The notes under the pieces are model-generated. The model saw only the letters and a program-made list of their open reading frames with translations, did no database searches and had not been told where the DNA came from. The translations under genes and the position numbers were made by a program. A stretch of 64,000 nt of DNA. Source: Viridibacillus arenosi (GTDB taxonomy: Bacteria > Bacillota > Bacilli > Bacillales_A > Planococcaceae). Shown here in pieces: positions 44,666-54,226 of this stretch. The DNA is taken from assembly GCF_001955655.1 (NCBI RefSeq), contig NZ_MSPW01000008.1, forward strand, positions 110,716 to 174,715, in the 5' to 3' direction. How positions within the stretch are numbered: the first letter of the stretch is position 1; every line of letters begins with the position of its first letter.

Positions 44666-44926
44666 TTGAAAATACTTGTGGGAAATTGGTGATTTTTTTC
44701 ATAATGTGAAGTCAAATTTGATCTTATTTCAAATACTTCATCTAGTATAAATTGAATTATCGTATTTAATTAATGCGCAATGAATTGTTATATTCTGTCA
44801 TGAAGTTGTCATTGTTTTTTCCGTTTATAGCATTAGTACCTCTAGTTAATAGGGTAATATTGTAATTAGTTATATAAATCACCATGTTTTAGGTGCTCAC
44901 TATTCAATATCAGCAGGAGGTATTCA

Positions 44927-46126
44927 ATGACAACGGAATCTTTAATTGATTTAAGCAGTACAGCTATGTATATTTCTTTTCTATTATATTTAATCGCAAT
45001 TGTGCCTTTAGGTTTAGCTGTTTCTTCAGAAAAAAAGCTATTTTCTACTATCGGCATAACGATCACTTGGATAGGATTTATCCTTCAAATTATTTACTTT
45101 GTGACTAGATGGAATGCAATTGGTCATGCGCCTGTTAGTAATATGTATGAATTTATGACATTCTTCGGCATTATGCTCGTGGCTGGTTTTTTAATCATGT
45201 ATTATATTTATCACCAATCGGTTATTGGTCTTTTTGCATTACCGATTTCCTTATTAATCCTAGGTTATGCTAATGCATTTTCAAAGGAGGTAAAGCCACT
45301 AATTCCAGCACTTCAAAGTGAGTGGCTAACAATTCACGTTATTACCGTTGCTTTCTCAAGCGCTGTCTTATCAATTTCCTTTGTAACAAGTGTAATCTAT
45401 TTATTAAAAGTGATTAATACAGAAGAAAAGAATAAAAGAACGTTCTTTTTAGAGTTAGTCATGTATTTACTTGTAGTAGTCTGTGGATTTATAGGAGCAT
45501 CGACAACTTTTACTATCACAGGCTATGAAAAGGAACTTCAATTTCTAAACCAAGATAAAAAACTAGAAATATATAAATACAAGTTACCAGCCATTACGGC
45601 ACCAGTAAAATCTGTAGTAGTTGAAGTTAATTCAGATAATCAATATACAGAAACGAATCAAAAAAACGGTTATTTAGAAGTTTCAAGCTTTTTAAACGCG
45701 ATGAAATTAAATACACTTATTTGGTCGTTTTTAGTAGGTACTGTACTTTATCTACTCATCCGGTTGATTACAAGGCGTAAAATTATTACATTGTTAAAAC
45801 CACTAACAAATCGTGTTAATGCTACAACAATGGATGAAATCTCTTACCGATCAATTGTTATCGGTTTCCCATTGTTTACACTAGGCGGACTTATTTTTGC
45901 TATGATTTGGGCGCAATATGCATGGAGCCGATTCTGGGGCTGGGACCCGAAAGAAGTATGGGCTTTAATTACTTTCTTATTTTATGCAGCTTTCCTTCAT
46001 TTACGTTTAAGTAAAGGATGGGAAGGAGAAAAAACAGCTTGGTTATCCATTATCGGTTTCGGAACAATCATTTTCAACCAAGTGTTTGTTAATCTCGTTA
46101 TTGCGGGACTTCATTCGTATGCTTAA
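44927..46126 (+). CDS. ccsB: Cytochrome c biogenesis protein CcsB/ResC
   Basis: 399 residues with about eight membrane helices. The haem-handling motif WGWDPKEVWALITFLFYAAFLHLRL lies near residues 341-365. His residues in SEWLTIHVIT and LVIAGLHSY fit the CcsA/CcsB haem-ligand pattern. System II cytochrome c maturation in the membrane. No ccsA-type partner (ResB) is adjacent. GGAGGTATT precedes the ATG. Confidence 0.9.
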   Translation: MTTESLIDLSSTAMYISFLLYLIAIVPLGLAVSSEKKLFSTIGITITWIGFILQIIYFVTRWNAIGHAPVSNMYEFMTFFGIMLVAGFLIMYYIYHQSVIGLFALPISLLILGYANAFSKEVKPLIPALQSEWLTIHVITVAFSSAVLSISFVTSVIYLLKVINTEEKNKRTFFLELVMYLLVVVCGFIGASTTFTITGYEKELQFLNQDKKLEIYKYKLPAITAPVKSVVVEVNSDNQYTETNQKNGYLEVSSFLNAMKLNTLIWSFLVGTVLYLLIRLITRRKIITLLKPLTNRVNATTMDEISYRSIVIGFPLFTLGGLIFAMIWAQYAWSRFWGWDPKEVWALITFLFYAAFLHLRLSKGWEGEKTAWLSIIGFGTIIFNQVFVNLVIAGLHSYA

Positions 46127-46330
46127 ATAATTACTAAGAAACTTTATTGGATGAGTCTGTGCGCGTCTTTGATATAATTGCTCCCCTTAGAGTAAAAGGC
46201 GGAATATCGAAAGTAAGAAAAAATTCAACGCAAATATCAAACGCCTGAACTAAAGCATCCCTTTAGTTTAGTACAATATTTCATAATCTTACTTCCTTGG
46301 ATAATTACTATTGCTAAATGTTTGATATAT

Positions 46331-46370
46331 AAAAAGGGAACACCTGTTAACCAGGAAGTTCCCTTTTTAT
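46331..46370. terminator. Bidirectional terminator
   Basis: AAAAAGGGAAC..CCTG/CAGG..GTTCCCTTTTT hairpin. The rest of 46127-46593 shows no gene. Confidence 0.7.
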
Positions 46371-46593
46371 TTCGTGAGATAAGAGTACACCATAACAACG
46401 TTTGAGAAAAGTAGACTACGGTTAGGGTTTGAAGCATTTTTAAACGGATAACTTTTACATTACCTACATGAGTTGCATTGAATGAATATTATTGGCCACC
46501 AAGCATTACCAACTACTAAAAATGTTGTATACGTATTATTAAAAAGGAGAGTTTTCAATTAAACTCCAGTATTAATAATAACTCCTAGATAAT

Positions 46594-47034
46594 CTAACCG
46601 ATATAAACACTTTCACATGTTCCAGCTGCTGGTTCATAAAAACAATGATTTTTAAATTGCCCTGTAAAAGGTTGACCGTACCATGTTGGAGGACAAGGAG
46701 CATATGGATTAAAATACCAAAGGGCGAATTTCGCTGGATGTTGTCTCCAATAATCCAAATTCTGTTTTGCTAATCTTTTTTCAGAAGATCTCGCTCTTTG
46801 ATAAAATAAATTTCCTTTTTGAACAGCTTCAAAAGAAAAATTTCCACCTTGAACCTGATAAATGACATCTTCAATGGTTCTTACATCATTAAAGTCTAAA
46901 CAATTTGATACAGCTCGATTAACAATTACATTGCCAACATATAACATCCCTTGGTTTCCTTCAGCCTCAGCTTCAGCGCGCATCATCCTTGCCATTAAAG
47001 CAACGTCTGCATCTCGGTATTTAATTCTTGGCAT
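46594..47034 (-). CDS. cwlJ: Spore cortex-lytic hydrolase CwlJ
   Basis: 146 residues, close to the usual CwlJ length. Hydrolase_2 motifs: LMARMMRAEAEAEGNQGMLYVGNVIVNR (about 13-40, with the catalytic Glu), GGNFSFEAVQKGNLFYQRAR, FALWYFNPYAPCPPTWYGQPF and FKNHCFYEPAAGTCESVY. No signal peptide, as expected for a protein placed by the mother cell on the cortex surface. It is activated by Ca-dipicolinate during germination. Its usual neighbour gerQ is not adjacent. AGGGGTGG precedes the ATG. Confidence 0.92.
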   Translation of the reverse strand: MPRIKYRDADVALMARMMRAEAEAEGNQGMLYVGNVIVNRAVSNCLDFNDVRTIEDVIYQVQGGNFSFEAVQKGNLFYQRARSSEKRLAKQNLDYWRQHPAKFALWYFNPYAPCPPTWYGQPFTGQFKNHCFYEPAAGTCESVYIG

Positions 47035-47293
47035 TTTTCCACCCCTATAATATAGTATGAAAAAAAACCTAAATTGATGTCATTTTTTATACCTTTATTC
47101 AACTATCATGCACCTTTAGATTAAGTACAATTCTTCACAAGTGCAACATTGATTTTAACATAAATACCCAATGGGGAAATCACCTTAAAGAATAACTAAA
47201 GAGATGATTTGTATCAAACTTTATTACAGAGCAACAAATTCTCTTCAAATTGTTGTATTAGCTGTGAAAGCAAATAGACTTTTGATATCTTAT

Positions 47294-47328
47294 AGAAAAA
47301 AAGACTGAGCATCTTACAACTCAGTCTA
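47294..47328 (-). terminator. Terminator of the PTS operon
   Basis: The stem AGACTGAG/CTCAGTCT is followed on the minus strand by a T run, 12 bases after the EIICB stop codon. Confidence 0.8.
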
Positions 47329-47339
47329 GTAAATTACTA

Positions 47340-48785
47340 TTATTTTCGTATTTTTTCAATTTCATCAGCAACAAACTGGACGTTTGTTCCTACGATTACT
47401 TGAATACTTTGCGGTCCTACTACATTAATACCAGGAACACCAGTAGCCTTAATTTTCTTTTGATCAACAGCATCCATGTTTTTCACTTCTACACGTAGGC
47501 GAGTTGCACAGTGGTCTACAGAAGTTACATTTAGGTCTCCGCCTAATCCATTATAGATTTTAGCGGCCATATCTGAGAATTTATTACCTGATGTAGTTTC
47601 TCCAGCATCATCTATTTCTACATCTTCATCGTCTTCTCTACCTGGTGTTTTTAAGTTGAATTTCACGATAAAGAAACGGAATAAGAAATAGTAAATGACT
47701 GCAAATACTAAACCCTGGACGATTAACATTAAAGGTTGGTTAGCAAGTGGCAATCTTGAACTTAAGAAGAAATCGACAAAACCGGCACTAAAACCAAAAC
47801 CTGCTGTCCAGTGGAATGTTGCAGCGATAAATAAAGAAATACCTGTTAAAGCAGCGTGAACTACATAAAGAGCTGGAGCTAAGAACATAAATGCAAATTC
47901 AAGTGGTTCAGTAACCCCTGTGAAGAATGCAGCGAAACCTGCAGCTAACATTAAAGATGCAGCTTGTTTTTTTCTTTTTGTTTTAGCAGTATGATACATT
48001 GCTAGAGCAGCAGCTGGTAATCCAAACATCATGATTGGGAAGAAACCTGCTTGATACATTCCGGTAACACCTTTTGTGCCAGTTCCTTTCAAGAAGTTAC
48101 CTATATCATTTATGCCAGCAACGTCAAACCAAAATACTGAGTTCAATGCATGGTGTAATCCAGTTGGGATCAATAGGCGGTTAAAGAATCCGTATAACCC
48201 TGCACCAGTAGCACCTAATTCACTAATAGCTTCACCAAAACTAACTAATGCAGAATATACAACTGGCCAGATAAAGAACAATGCTGCGGAAACGACTAGC
48301 ATAGAAGCAGCTGTCATTATGGGAACTAATCGTTTTCCACTAAAGAACGCTAAGAAATCTGGTAATTGTACATGGCTAAAGCGATTGTACATGATAGAAG
48401 CAATTATGCCTGATATAATACCGATAAATTGGTTTTCAATTTTGCCAAATGCGGGATTTACATTGGCGACATCTGTACTTAGTAGCATAGAGACAGTTCC
48501 TGTAGAAAGTAATGTCGTTACTACTAAGAAAGCAACTAGCCCACTTAAAGCAGCAGAGCCATCTTTATTTTTGGACATCCCCAACGCTACCCCAACTGCA
48601 AATAGAAACGACATGTTATCTATAATTGAAGATCCAGCTTTGATTAAGAAAGCAGCTAATACATTTCCAGAACCCCAGCCATCAGGGTCAATCCAATAGC
48701 CGATACCCATCAAAATAGCCGCAGCAGGTAAAACAGCTACTGGTAACATTAAAGAACGACCTAGCCGTTGTAAATATTTCTTCAT
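47340..48785 (-). CDS. PTS EIICB, N-acetylglucosamine/glucose type
   Basis: 481 residues. The EIIC membrane domain (about 1-370) starts LQRLGRSLMLPVAVLPAAAILMGIG and includes GLHHALNSVFW and FFTGVTEPLEFAFMF. The EIIB domain (about 400-481) has the phosphorylated Cys in VDHCATRLR. The GYWIDPDGWG loop favours the GlcNAc-type (NagP/NagE) over PtsG, but glucose cannot be excluded. Last gene of the EIIA-antiterminator-EIICB operon. The ATG at 48785 follows TTGGAGTGA. Confidence 0.9.
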   Translation of the reverse strand: MKKYLQRLGRSLMLPVAVLPAAAILMGIGYWIDPDGWGSGNVLAAFLIKAGSSIIDNMSFLFAVGVALGMSKNKDGSAALSGLVAFLVVTTLLSTGTVSMLLSTDVANVNPAFGKIENQFIGIISGIIASIMYNRFSHVQLPDFLAFFSGKRLVPIMTAASMLVVSAALFFIWPVVYSALVSFGEAISELGATGAGLYGFFNRLLIPTGLHHALNSVFWFDVAGINDIGNFLKGTGTKGVTGMYQAGFFPIMMFGLPAAALAMYHTAKTKRKKQAASLMLAAGFAAFFTGVTEPLEFAFMFLAPALYVVHAALTGISLFIAATFHWTAGFGFSAGFVDFFLSSRLPLANQPLMLIVQGLVFAVIYYFLFRFFIVKFNLKTPGREDDEDVEIDDAGETTSGNKFSDMAAKIYNGLGGDLNVTSVDHCATRLRVEVKNMDAVDQKKIKATGVPGINVVGPQSIQVIVGTNVQFVADEIEKIRK

Positions 48786-48853
48786 ATAATAATTCACTCC
48801 AATACAGAATATTTAGATAATTTTCTTAAAAAAATAAAATAATTTCGAATTTT

Positions 48854-49672
48854 TTATTGCTTTTGCAATCTTTCAATATGGACTGCGATGTAACCTAACT
48901 CATGATCTGGTAGGTCAATACCATGCAATTTCTTTAACTCTTTGGTCACTTCGACGGCGCAATTGTACGAATAAGGAAATTTCTTTTTAATCATGACAAG
49001 CATTTCTTCATCCATTGTATGGAGCTCATAATGATTCATCCTTGTTAAAGCAAAGCGTAAATGAGTGATAAGACGATGATAGGAAATGTCGTTTTCCTCG
49101 AGATGTATGTTTAATTTTTTTTGAATAATTTGAACCATATCCCGAATAATCGACGTTTGCTTTAACGTTTGATGTAAATCGCCTCCTTGTAATTTCATCG
49201 TATGGATATGAAGAGCGAGGTAAGCAGCTTCATCTTCCGGCATTTCAACTTGGCATCTTTCTTTTATATGTTGTATTGCCCAAAGACCAATCTCAAATTC
49301 TCTCCTATATAAGATTTTTATCTCAGGTAAAAGCTTGTTATTGAGTTGAATACCATCTTTTAATCTTTCAATAGCGAATGATACATGGTCAGTCAGTACA
49401 ATATGAATACGTTCGTCTAACTTTCCACCAATATATTCCTCAGCGTACGAAATAATTTCTTCAGAGATTGTAAAATGTTCTTCAGGAATTCGACTTAACA
49501 ATTGTTGAAGTTTGTCATTTTCCCTCATAACAAATATCTTTTCTATTCTGTCTAAATTAACGATGTCGTTTCGTTTCTTATTAAAAGCAACTCCGGATCC
49601 CACAGCAATCTTCTCACGCTCGTTATCTAGAACAACTACGGCATTATTATTAAGTATCTTCGTGATTTTCAT
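48854..49672 (-). CDS. BglG/LicT/GlcT-family transcription antiterminator
   Basis: 272 residues. An RNA-binding CAT domain (about 1-55: KITKILNNNAVVVLDNEREKIAVGSGVAFNKK) is followed by PRD1 (about 65-170, ITLTDHVSFAIERL-like and LALHIHTMKLQG) and PRD2 (about 172-272, LITHLRFALTRMN, HELGYIAVHIERL). It binds the RAT RNA ahead of the operon and prevents termination when its PRDs signal sugar availability. AAAGGAGAG precedes the ATG. Confidence 0.9.
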   Translation of the reverse strand: MKITKILNNNAVVVLDNEREKIAVGSGVAFNKKRNDIVNLDRIEKIFVMRENDKLQQLLSRIPEEHFTISEEIISYAEEYIGGKLDERIHIVLTDHVSFAIERLKDGIQLNNKLLPEIKILYRREFEIGLWAIQHIKERCQVEMPEDEAAYLALHIHTMKLQGGDLHQTLKQTSIIRDMVQIIQKKLNIHLEENDISYHRLITHLRFALTRMNHYELHTMDEEMLVMIKKKFPYSYNCAVEVTKELKKLHGIDLPDHELGYIAVHIERLQKQ

Positions 49673-49714
49673 CGAAAGCGATCTCTCCTTTACTTACGAT
49701 AATTTAAGGATTCA

Positions 49715-50197
49715 CTACTTAGCAGATATGGTCATTAAGATGGTTTTATCTTGGATGCATGATTTTGAATAATGGCATTGAATGTCTTTGTCAGCACTAT
49801 TAGTAACAATGATTGGTGTAACTATGTTTTTTGCGTTTTCTCGAATATATTCCCAGTCCACTTCGATAAGAACTTGCCCTGTAGAAACTTTATCACCTGC
49901 ACTTACAAGTACTGTAAATCCTTTCCCACCTAAAGAGACCGTTTCCAAACCAATGTGAATGAGAATCTCTGAACCATCAGTAGTGCGTATTCCAATAGCA
50001 TGCTTCGTATCTGAAATGAGAACTATTTCTCCTTCTACAGGGGCATGAACACTCCCATTAGTAGGAATAATAGCGACACCTTCTCCCATCATTTTTTGGC
50101 TGAAGACGGGATCTGGAACTTCACCTAATGGAATAATCTCTCCATTTATAGGTGCCAAAACTTCTAAACTACGTTTTTTAAATAAATTTGATAGCAT
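49715..50197 (-). CDS. PTS glucose-type EIIA
   Basis: 160 residues. EIIA-Glc fold: LEVLAPINGEIIPLGEVPDPVFSQKMMGEGVAIIP near the start and the phosphorylated His in GSEILIHIGLETVSLGGKGF (about 75-94). Cytosolic phosphocarrier donating to the EIIB of the same operon. The ATG at 50197 follows AAAGGAG; a longer upstream frame overlaps the RAT terminator and is rejected. Confidence 0.92.
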   Translation of the reverse strand: MLSNLFKKRSLEVLAPINGEIIPLGEVPDPVFSQKMMGEGVAIIPTNGSVHAPVEGEIVLISDTKHAIGIRTTDGSEILIHIGLETVSLGGKGFTVLVSAGDKVSTGQVLIEVDWEYIRENAKNIVTPIIVTNSADKDIQCHYSKSCIQDKTILMTISAK

Positions 50198-50250
50198 GAA
50201 AAAACTCCTTTGTTGAATAATGTAATAATGCTGCCGTAATAGAAAAGCGT

Positions 50251-50328
50251 AAAAAAGGCATGGAGGCAACAAAGCAGTTTTTTACAACTTCTTTGTTTAC
50301 CACCATGCCTGATCGTATCAGTAACATG
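50251..50328 (-). promoter_or_regulatory. RAT antiterminator overlapping an intrinsic terminator
   Basis: On the minus strand TGTTACTG..ATCAGGCATGG..TAAA (about 50298-50328) matches the ribonucleic-antiterminator pattern (TTACTG..CAGGCA..CCTAAA-like). It overlaps the 5' side of a terminator whose stem AGGCATGG.GG..ACAAAG pairs with CTTTGTTGCC.CCATGCC, then T6 (down to 50251). The binding site for the antiterminator encoded at 48854. Confidence 0.8.
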
Positions 50329-50354
50329 TGATTCGTTATTAAACTAATATTCAG

Positions 50355-50383
50355 ATAATAGCATTAAATATTTTACTATTCAA
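50355..50383 (-). promoter_or_regulatory. SigA promoter of the PTS operon
   Basis: On the minus strand TTGAAT, 17 bases, TATTAT, about 30 bases before the RAT. Confidence 0.7.
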
Positions 50384-50590
50384 TAGAAATATGAAAAAAA
50401 GTTAAAAATTTGTAACAATTGTAATGAATTATATGAAGGGGATATAGTTTTAAGTACAAGTTTCAGAAAAAATAAAGCGATTTTGATCAAGCTATTTCAA
50501 GTGAAAGACAAGAAAAGAGCATACATCTTGTTTTTTAGATTTTTTTAATGAAAGATTAAGCGGAATTTCTATACTTGCATACTTTACAAT

Positions 50591-50626
50591 ATAAGAGTAC
50601 TCTTATATAAGTGAACGATTATATAA
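50591..50626. promoter_or_regulatory. ArsR operator region
   Basis: The perfect 16-bp palindrome ATAAGAGTACTCTTAT (50591-50606) overlaps TTATATAAGTGAACGATTA (50603 on), which matches a second site before arsM. A TTGCAT-17-TACTCT promoter overlaps it. Confidence 0.6.
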
Positions 50627-50639
50627 AAGAGGTGGGATA

Positions 50640-50963
50640 GTGGATTCTTTAACAATAATGGAAAAACAGTTAAAGGCCGTAAGTGATGCTAACCGTTTAA
50701 AGTTGTTAGCCTGTTTAAAGCAAGGCGAGGTCTGTGTATGTGATTTAGTTGATGTCCTGAAGGTTTCACAGCCAGCAGTTAGCCAACAATTACGTAAATT
50801 AAAAGAGGCTGACATTATCTTAGAAAGAAAAAAAGGGACTTGGAAGCATTATCGATTACATGAAGAACAATCTCCATACATCCAAGCAATTATTGAAGAA
50901 TTAGAACCTATCTCATATAAGCATTGTGGACCAACTTGTTCTTCCCAAGAAGGGGATGATTGA
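50640..50963 (+). CDS. arsR: ArsR-family arsenical resistance repressor
   Basis: 107 residues. Winged helix (about 10-80: [51 protein letters not shown]) with the ELCVCDL-type arsenite-binding Cys pair in GEVCVCDL. A further Cys pair lies in the CGPTCSSQ tail. Represses the operon until As(III) binds. GTG start after GAGGTGGG. The next gene starts within its stop codon. Confidence 0.93.
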   Translation: MDSLTIMEKQLKAVSDANRLKLLACLKQGEVCVCDLVDVLKVSQPAVSQQLRKLKEADIILERKKGTWKHYRLHEEQSPYIQAIIEELEPISYKHCGPTCSSQEGDD

Positions 50964-52018
50964 AGGTGGAGAAACCGTTAACAAAACAGCTATCTTTTTT
51001 AGATCGGTATTTAACGCTGTGGATTTTCATTGCAATGGGGTTAGGTGTTCTTATAAGCGTCATTGCACCAAATTTTAAAGATACATTAGATACTTTAGCG
51101 GTAGGTACTACGTCTATTCCAATTGCTATCGGATTAATTGTTATGCTCTATGCACCGCTTGCTAAAGTGAAATATGAAGAGATGTGGCGTGTATTTAAAG
51201 ATTGGAAAGTTCTATTGCTCTCACTCGTACAAAACTGGCTATTAGGTCCATTTTTAATGTTTTTCCTAGCCATCATCTTCCTACATGATTATCCGGAGTA
51301 TATGGCGGGGCTGATTATGATTGGCCTAGCACGATGTATTGCAATGGTCATTGTTTGGAATGATTTGGCGCGAGGTGACAACGAGTATGTGGCAGGGCTA
51401 GTTGCCTTTAACTCTGTATTCCAAATCTTATTCTATTCTGTATTTGCCTATTTCTTTTTAAATATCATGCCGGGATGGTTTGGATTAGAAAATCTAAATA
51501 TATCTATTTCAATGTGGGAAATTACAAAGAGTGTGCTGATTTACTTAGGTATCCCATTTGTTGCAGGTATTTTAACGCGCATTATTGGTATTAAAGTGAA
51601 GGGGATCGAGTGGTATGAAAATCAATTCATTCCTAAGATTTCTCCATTAACATTGATTGCTTTATTGTTCACTATTGTCATGATGTTTTCTTTAAAAGGG
51701 GATAAAATTATTGAATTACCAGTAGATGTAATTCGTATAGCCATTCCTCTATTAATCTATTTCTTGATTATGTTTGTCGTGTCGTTCTTTGCTTCAAGAA
51801 AGGCAGGAGCAAATTATCCAGTTACAGCAGCACTTTCGTTTACTGCTGCCAGCAATAACTTTGAATTAGCGATAGCAGTAGCTGTTGGTGTGTTTGGTAT
51901 CCATAGTGGTGCTGCGTTTGCCGCTGTTATTGGCCCGCTTGTTGAAGTACCGGTGTTAATAGCTCTAGTGGGAGTAGCACTTAGATGGAAAAGGAAATAT
52001 TTCGAAGTTAAATTGTAA
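50960..52018 (+). CDS. ACR3-type arsenite efflux transporter
   Basis: 352 residues with ten predicted helices. ACR3 motifs: [22 protein letters not shown] at the start, [28 protein letters not shown] (conserved Cys, about 137) and [24 protein letters not shown] (about 293-316). Exports As(OH)3. The TTG at 50960 overlaps the arsR stop by 4 bases; translationally coupled. Confidence 0.93.
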   Translation: MKVEKPLTKQLSFLDRYLTLWIFIAMGLGVLISVIAPNFKDTLDTLAVGTTSIPIAIGLIVMLYAPLAKVKYEEMWRVFKDWKVLLLSLVQNWLLGPFLMFFLAIIFLHDYPEYMAGLIMIGLARCIAMVIVWNDLARGDNEYVAGLVAFNSVFQILFYSVFAYFFLNIMPGWFGLENLNISISMWEITKSVLIYLGIPFVAGILTRIIGIKVKGIEWYENQFIPKISPLTLIALLFTIVMMFSLKGDKIIELPVDVIRIAIPLLIYFLIMFVVSFFASRKAGANYPVTAALSFTAASNNFELAIAVAVGVFGIHSGAAFAAVIGPLVEVPVLIALVGVALRWKRKYFEVKL

Positions 52019-52070
52019 GTATTGAATCACACGATTTACGCCTAGCATTGTCTAGGTCTTATTTTAAGTC

Positions 52071-52096
52071 ATTATATAAGTGATCGCTTATGTATT
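52071..52096. promoter_or_regulatory. Second ArsR operator-like site
   Basis: ATTATATAAGTGATCGCTTATGTATT contains the near-palindrome ATAAGTGATCGCTTAT and matches the site at 50603-50626, 23 bases before the arsM ATG. It suggests separate control of arsM. Confidence 0.6.
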
Positions 52097-52118
52097 AATG
52101 TAGACGGAGGGTATAAAA

Positions 52119-52922
52119 ATGACAGAAATGAAAAACGATCAAATACGCCAAGGTGTGCGTGATAATTATAAACAAGTAGCATTAAAAAATATTGATACAA
52201 ATAGCTGCTGTGCTCCTAGCTGTTGCACACCAGATGAAAATCAAAATATCTCTGTAAAAGAGATTTCGCAAAAAATGGGTTACACAACTGAAGAACTTAC
52301 AAGCATTCCGAACGGTGCCAATATGGGATTAGGATGTGGGAATCCACAAGCAATTGCGGCTTTAAAAGAAGGTGAAACTGTATTAGATTTAGGCTCTGGT
52401 GGTGGATTCGACTGCTTTTTAGCTGCGCCTAAAGTGGGCTTAAATGGGAAAGTCATTGGTGTAGATATGACACCAGAAATGATTTCAAAAGCTCGGAAAA
52501 ACGCAGAAAAACTCCAATTTAAACATGTAGAATTTCGTCTTGGTGAGATTGAAAATTTACCAGTCGCAAATCAATCTGTCGATGTCATCATGTCAAACTG
52601 TGTAATCAATTTATCACCAAATAAATTACGCGTTTTTGAAGAAGCATACCGTGTTCTAAAAGATGGCGGTCGTTTAGCCATTTCAGATGTAATTTTAACA
52701 ACAACTTTACCAACTGATATGAAACAAAATATGGCGCTCTATTCAGGTTGCATCACAGGCGCCTCAACAATCGAAGAATTGACGGCTTACTTGCAAGAAG
52801 CAGGGTTTAAAAATATTCAAATCACTCCAAAAGATGAATCGAAAGAATTTATCAAGGAATGGGCACCAGAACATCAAGTGGAAGAATATATCGTATCGGC
52901 TATTATTCAAGCTGTGAAATAG
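52119..52922 (+). CDS. arsM: Arsenite S-adenosylmethionine methyltransferase
   Basis: 267 residues. It has a CCAPSCC Cys cluster (about 29-35), the SAM motif VLDLGSGGGFDCFLA (about 90-104), VIGVDMTPEMISKA, and the arsenic-binding Cys in VIMSNCVINLSPNK (about 156) and YSGCITGA (about 207). Methylates As(III) in the cytosol. ACGGAGGG precedes the ATG. Third gene of the arsenic locus, with its own operator-like site. Confidence 0.93.
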   Translation: MTEMKNDQIRQGVRDNYKQVALKNIDTNSCCAPSCCTPDENQNISVKEISQKMGYTTEELTSIPNGANMGLGCGNPQAIAALKEGETVLDLGSGGGFDCFLAAPKVGLNGKVIGVDMTPEMISKARKNAEKLQFKHVEFRLGEIENLPVANQSVDVIMSNCVINLSPNKLRVFEEAYRVLKDGGRLAISDVILTTTLPTDMKQNMALYSGCITGASTIEELTAYLQEAGFKNIQITPKDESKEFIKEWAPEHQVEEYIVSAIIQAVK

Positions 52923-52975
52923 AATGATGTACAGCTATAGATATGAAATGAAGAAATCAAAATAATTGAGTAAAA

Positions 52976-53010
52976 AATGACTTCGCTAAAGTAGCGGAGT
53001 CATTTTTTTA
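52976..53010 (+). terminator. Terminator of the arsenic operon
   Basis: The stem AATGACTTCGCT/AGCGGAGTCATT is followed by seven T. Confidence 0.85.
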
Positions 53011-53239
53011 TTCCATACACTTCTATCAAAAAGCTTTGAGATAATAAAAAACTGGAAACAGCGCCAATAAAAAATGAATTGGAAAATCACATTTAATAAA
53101 AGCGCATATAAAACTTAATTTTAAATTAAAAATACTTAAAAGTGAAATAATGGTTTTGGTTAATCAGTATTGATGTAAATGCAATTTCAAAGTAATGTAT
53201 GATATGAAAGCAAGATTACATAATGGGACGTGATAAATA

Positions 53240-53821
53240 TTGAAAACTCTAGCTGTATTTTGTGGATCAAGTAATGGAGCTTCGGATATCTATGTAGAAG
53301 TGGCAAAAAAATTGGGTAAAGAGTTGGCCAAACGTGATATTACACTTATATACGGTGGGGCAAGTGTAGGCGTCATGGGTGCACTTGCAGATGCTGTATT
53401 AGAAACAGGCGGAAAAGTTATTGGAGTAATGCCAATTTTTCTAGAAAAAAGAGAAATCTCTCATAAGAATCTTACTGAACTGATTGTAGTAGACTCTATG
53501 CATGATAGAAAAGAAAAAATGGCAGAACTTGCAGATGGATTTATGGTATTGCCGGGTGGCCCAGGAACATTAGAAGAATTTTTTGAGGTTTTCACTTGGG
53601 CTCAGCTAGGATTACATCAAAAACCTTGTGGGCTCTTAAATATTAATCATTATTTTGATCCACTTATTGCTTTATTTAATCATATGTCTGATGAACAGTT
53701 CTTACATGAAAAGTACCGTACTATGGCGCTAGTAGATGCAGAACCAAGTGGACTACTCGACCAATTTAATGTATATGAAGCACCAACTGTAAAATCTTAT
53801 ATTACTGAAAAACAAATTTGA
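53240..53821 (+). CDS. LOG-family Rossmann-fold protein (YvdD-like)
   Basis: 193 residues. The lysine-decarboxylase-like signature PGGPGTLEEFFE (about 101-112) and GGASVGVMGALADAVLETGGKVIGVMP (about 38-64) match the TIGR00730/LOG family, many members of which are cytokinin-riboside 5'-monophosphate phosphoribohydrolases. TTG start with a weak upstream GGGACGTGA. Confidence 0.9.
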   Translation: MKTLAVFCGSSNGASDIYVEVAKKLGKELAKRDITLIYGGASVGVMGALADAVLETGGKVIGVMPIFLEKREISHKNLTELIVVDSMHDRKEKMAELADGFMVLPGGPGTLEEFFEVFTWAQLGLHQKPCGLLNINHYFDPLIALFNHMSDEQFLHEKYRTMALVDAEPSGLLDQFNVYEAPTVKSYITEKQI

Positions 53822-53824
53822 TAG

Positions 53825-54103
53825 TTGAAAAAACAGGCTATGGTTTTTATAGACCATGGCCAGGTATTTACGTGGCTTGATATCGTGGCCATCGCCATGA
53901 ATAATGAGAAAGTTGAACAGGGAACTTGCGAACTGACGAGAAAATATAGTCGTCGAGGTGGCGGAGATACAAGAAGTACAGTGAACGGAATGAATCTACC
54001 TTATAATAAAACCCGTTACTACAATGATGTGTATGAGTGCCGAGTTGAATATTTGCCATTTACAAAAACAGTGAAAGATCTTCAATTGTATGACGAAAAG
54101 TGA
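53825..54103 (+). CDS. Hypothetical protein
   Basis: 92 residues, no recognised family (VFIDHGQVFTWLDIVAIAMNN, RRGGGDTRSTVNGMNLPYNK). The TTG start lies right after the previous stop with no clear ribosome binding site. The frame is long and open, and may be translated by coupling to the LOG-family gene, or be the remains of a longer gene. Confidence 0.45.
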   Translation: MKKQAMVFIDHGQVFTWLDIVAIAMNNEKVEQGTCELTRKYSRRGGGDTRSTVNGMNLPYNKTRYYNDVYECRVEYLPFTKTVKDLQLYDEK

Positions 54104-54226
54104 GTTTAAGATAGCAAAGCTCTGATCTATAGTTACTGGACATACAATTTGAGAATAACTACAACTTATATTATATAAAATAGTAATTGATAAACAGATT
54201 CACCAAAGGAAAAGGAGCTGAACATA

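Noticed and set aside
48076..48699. Open frame of 207 codons on the plus strand
   Set aside because: Shadow of the PTS EIICB gene, which has full family motifs.
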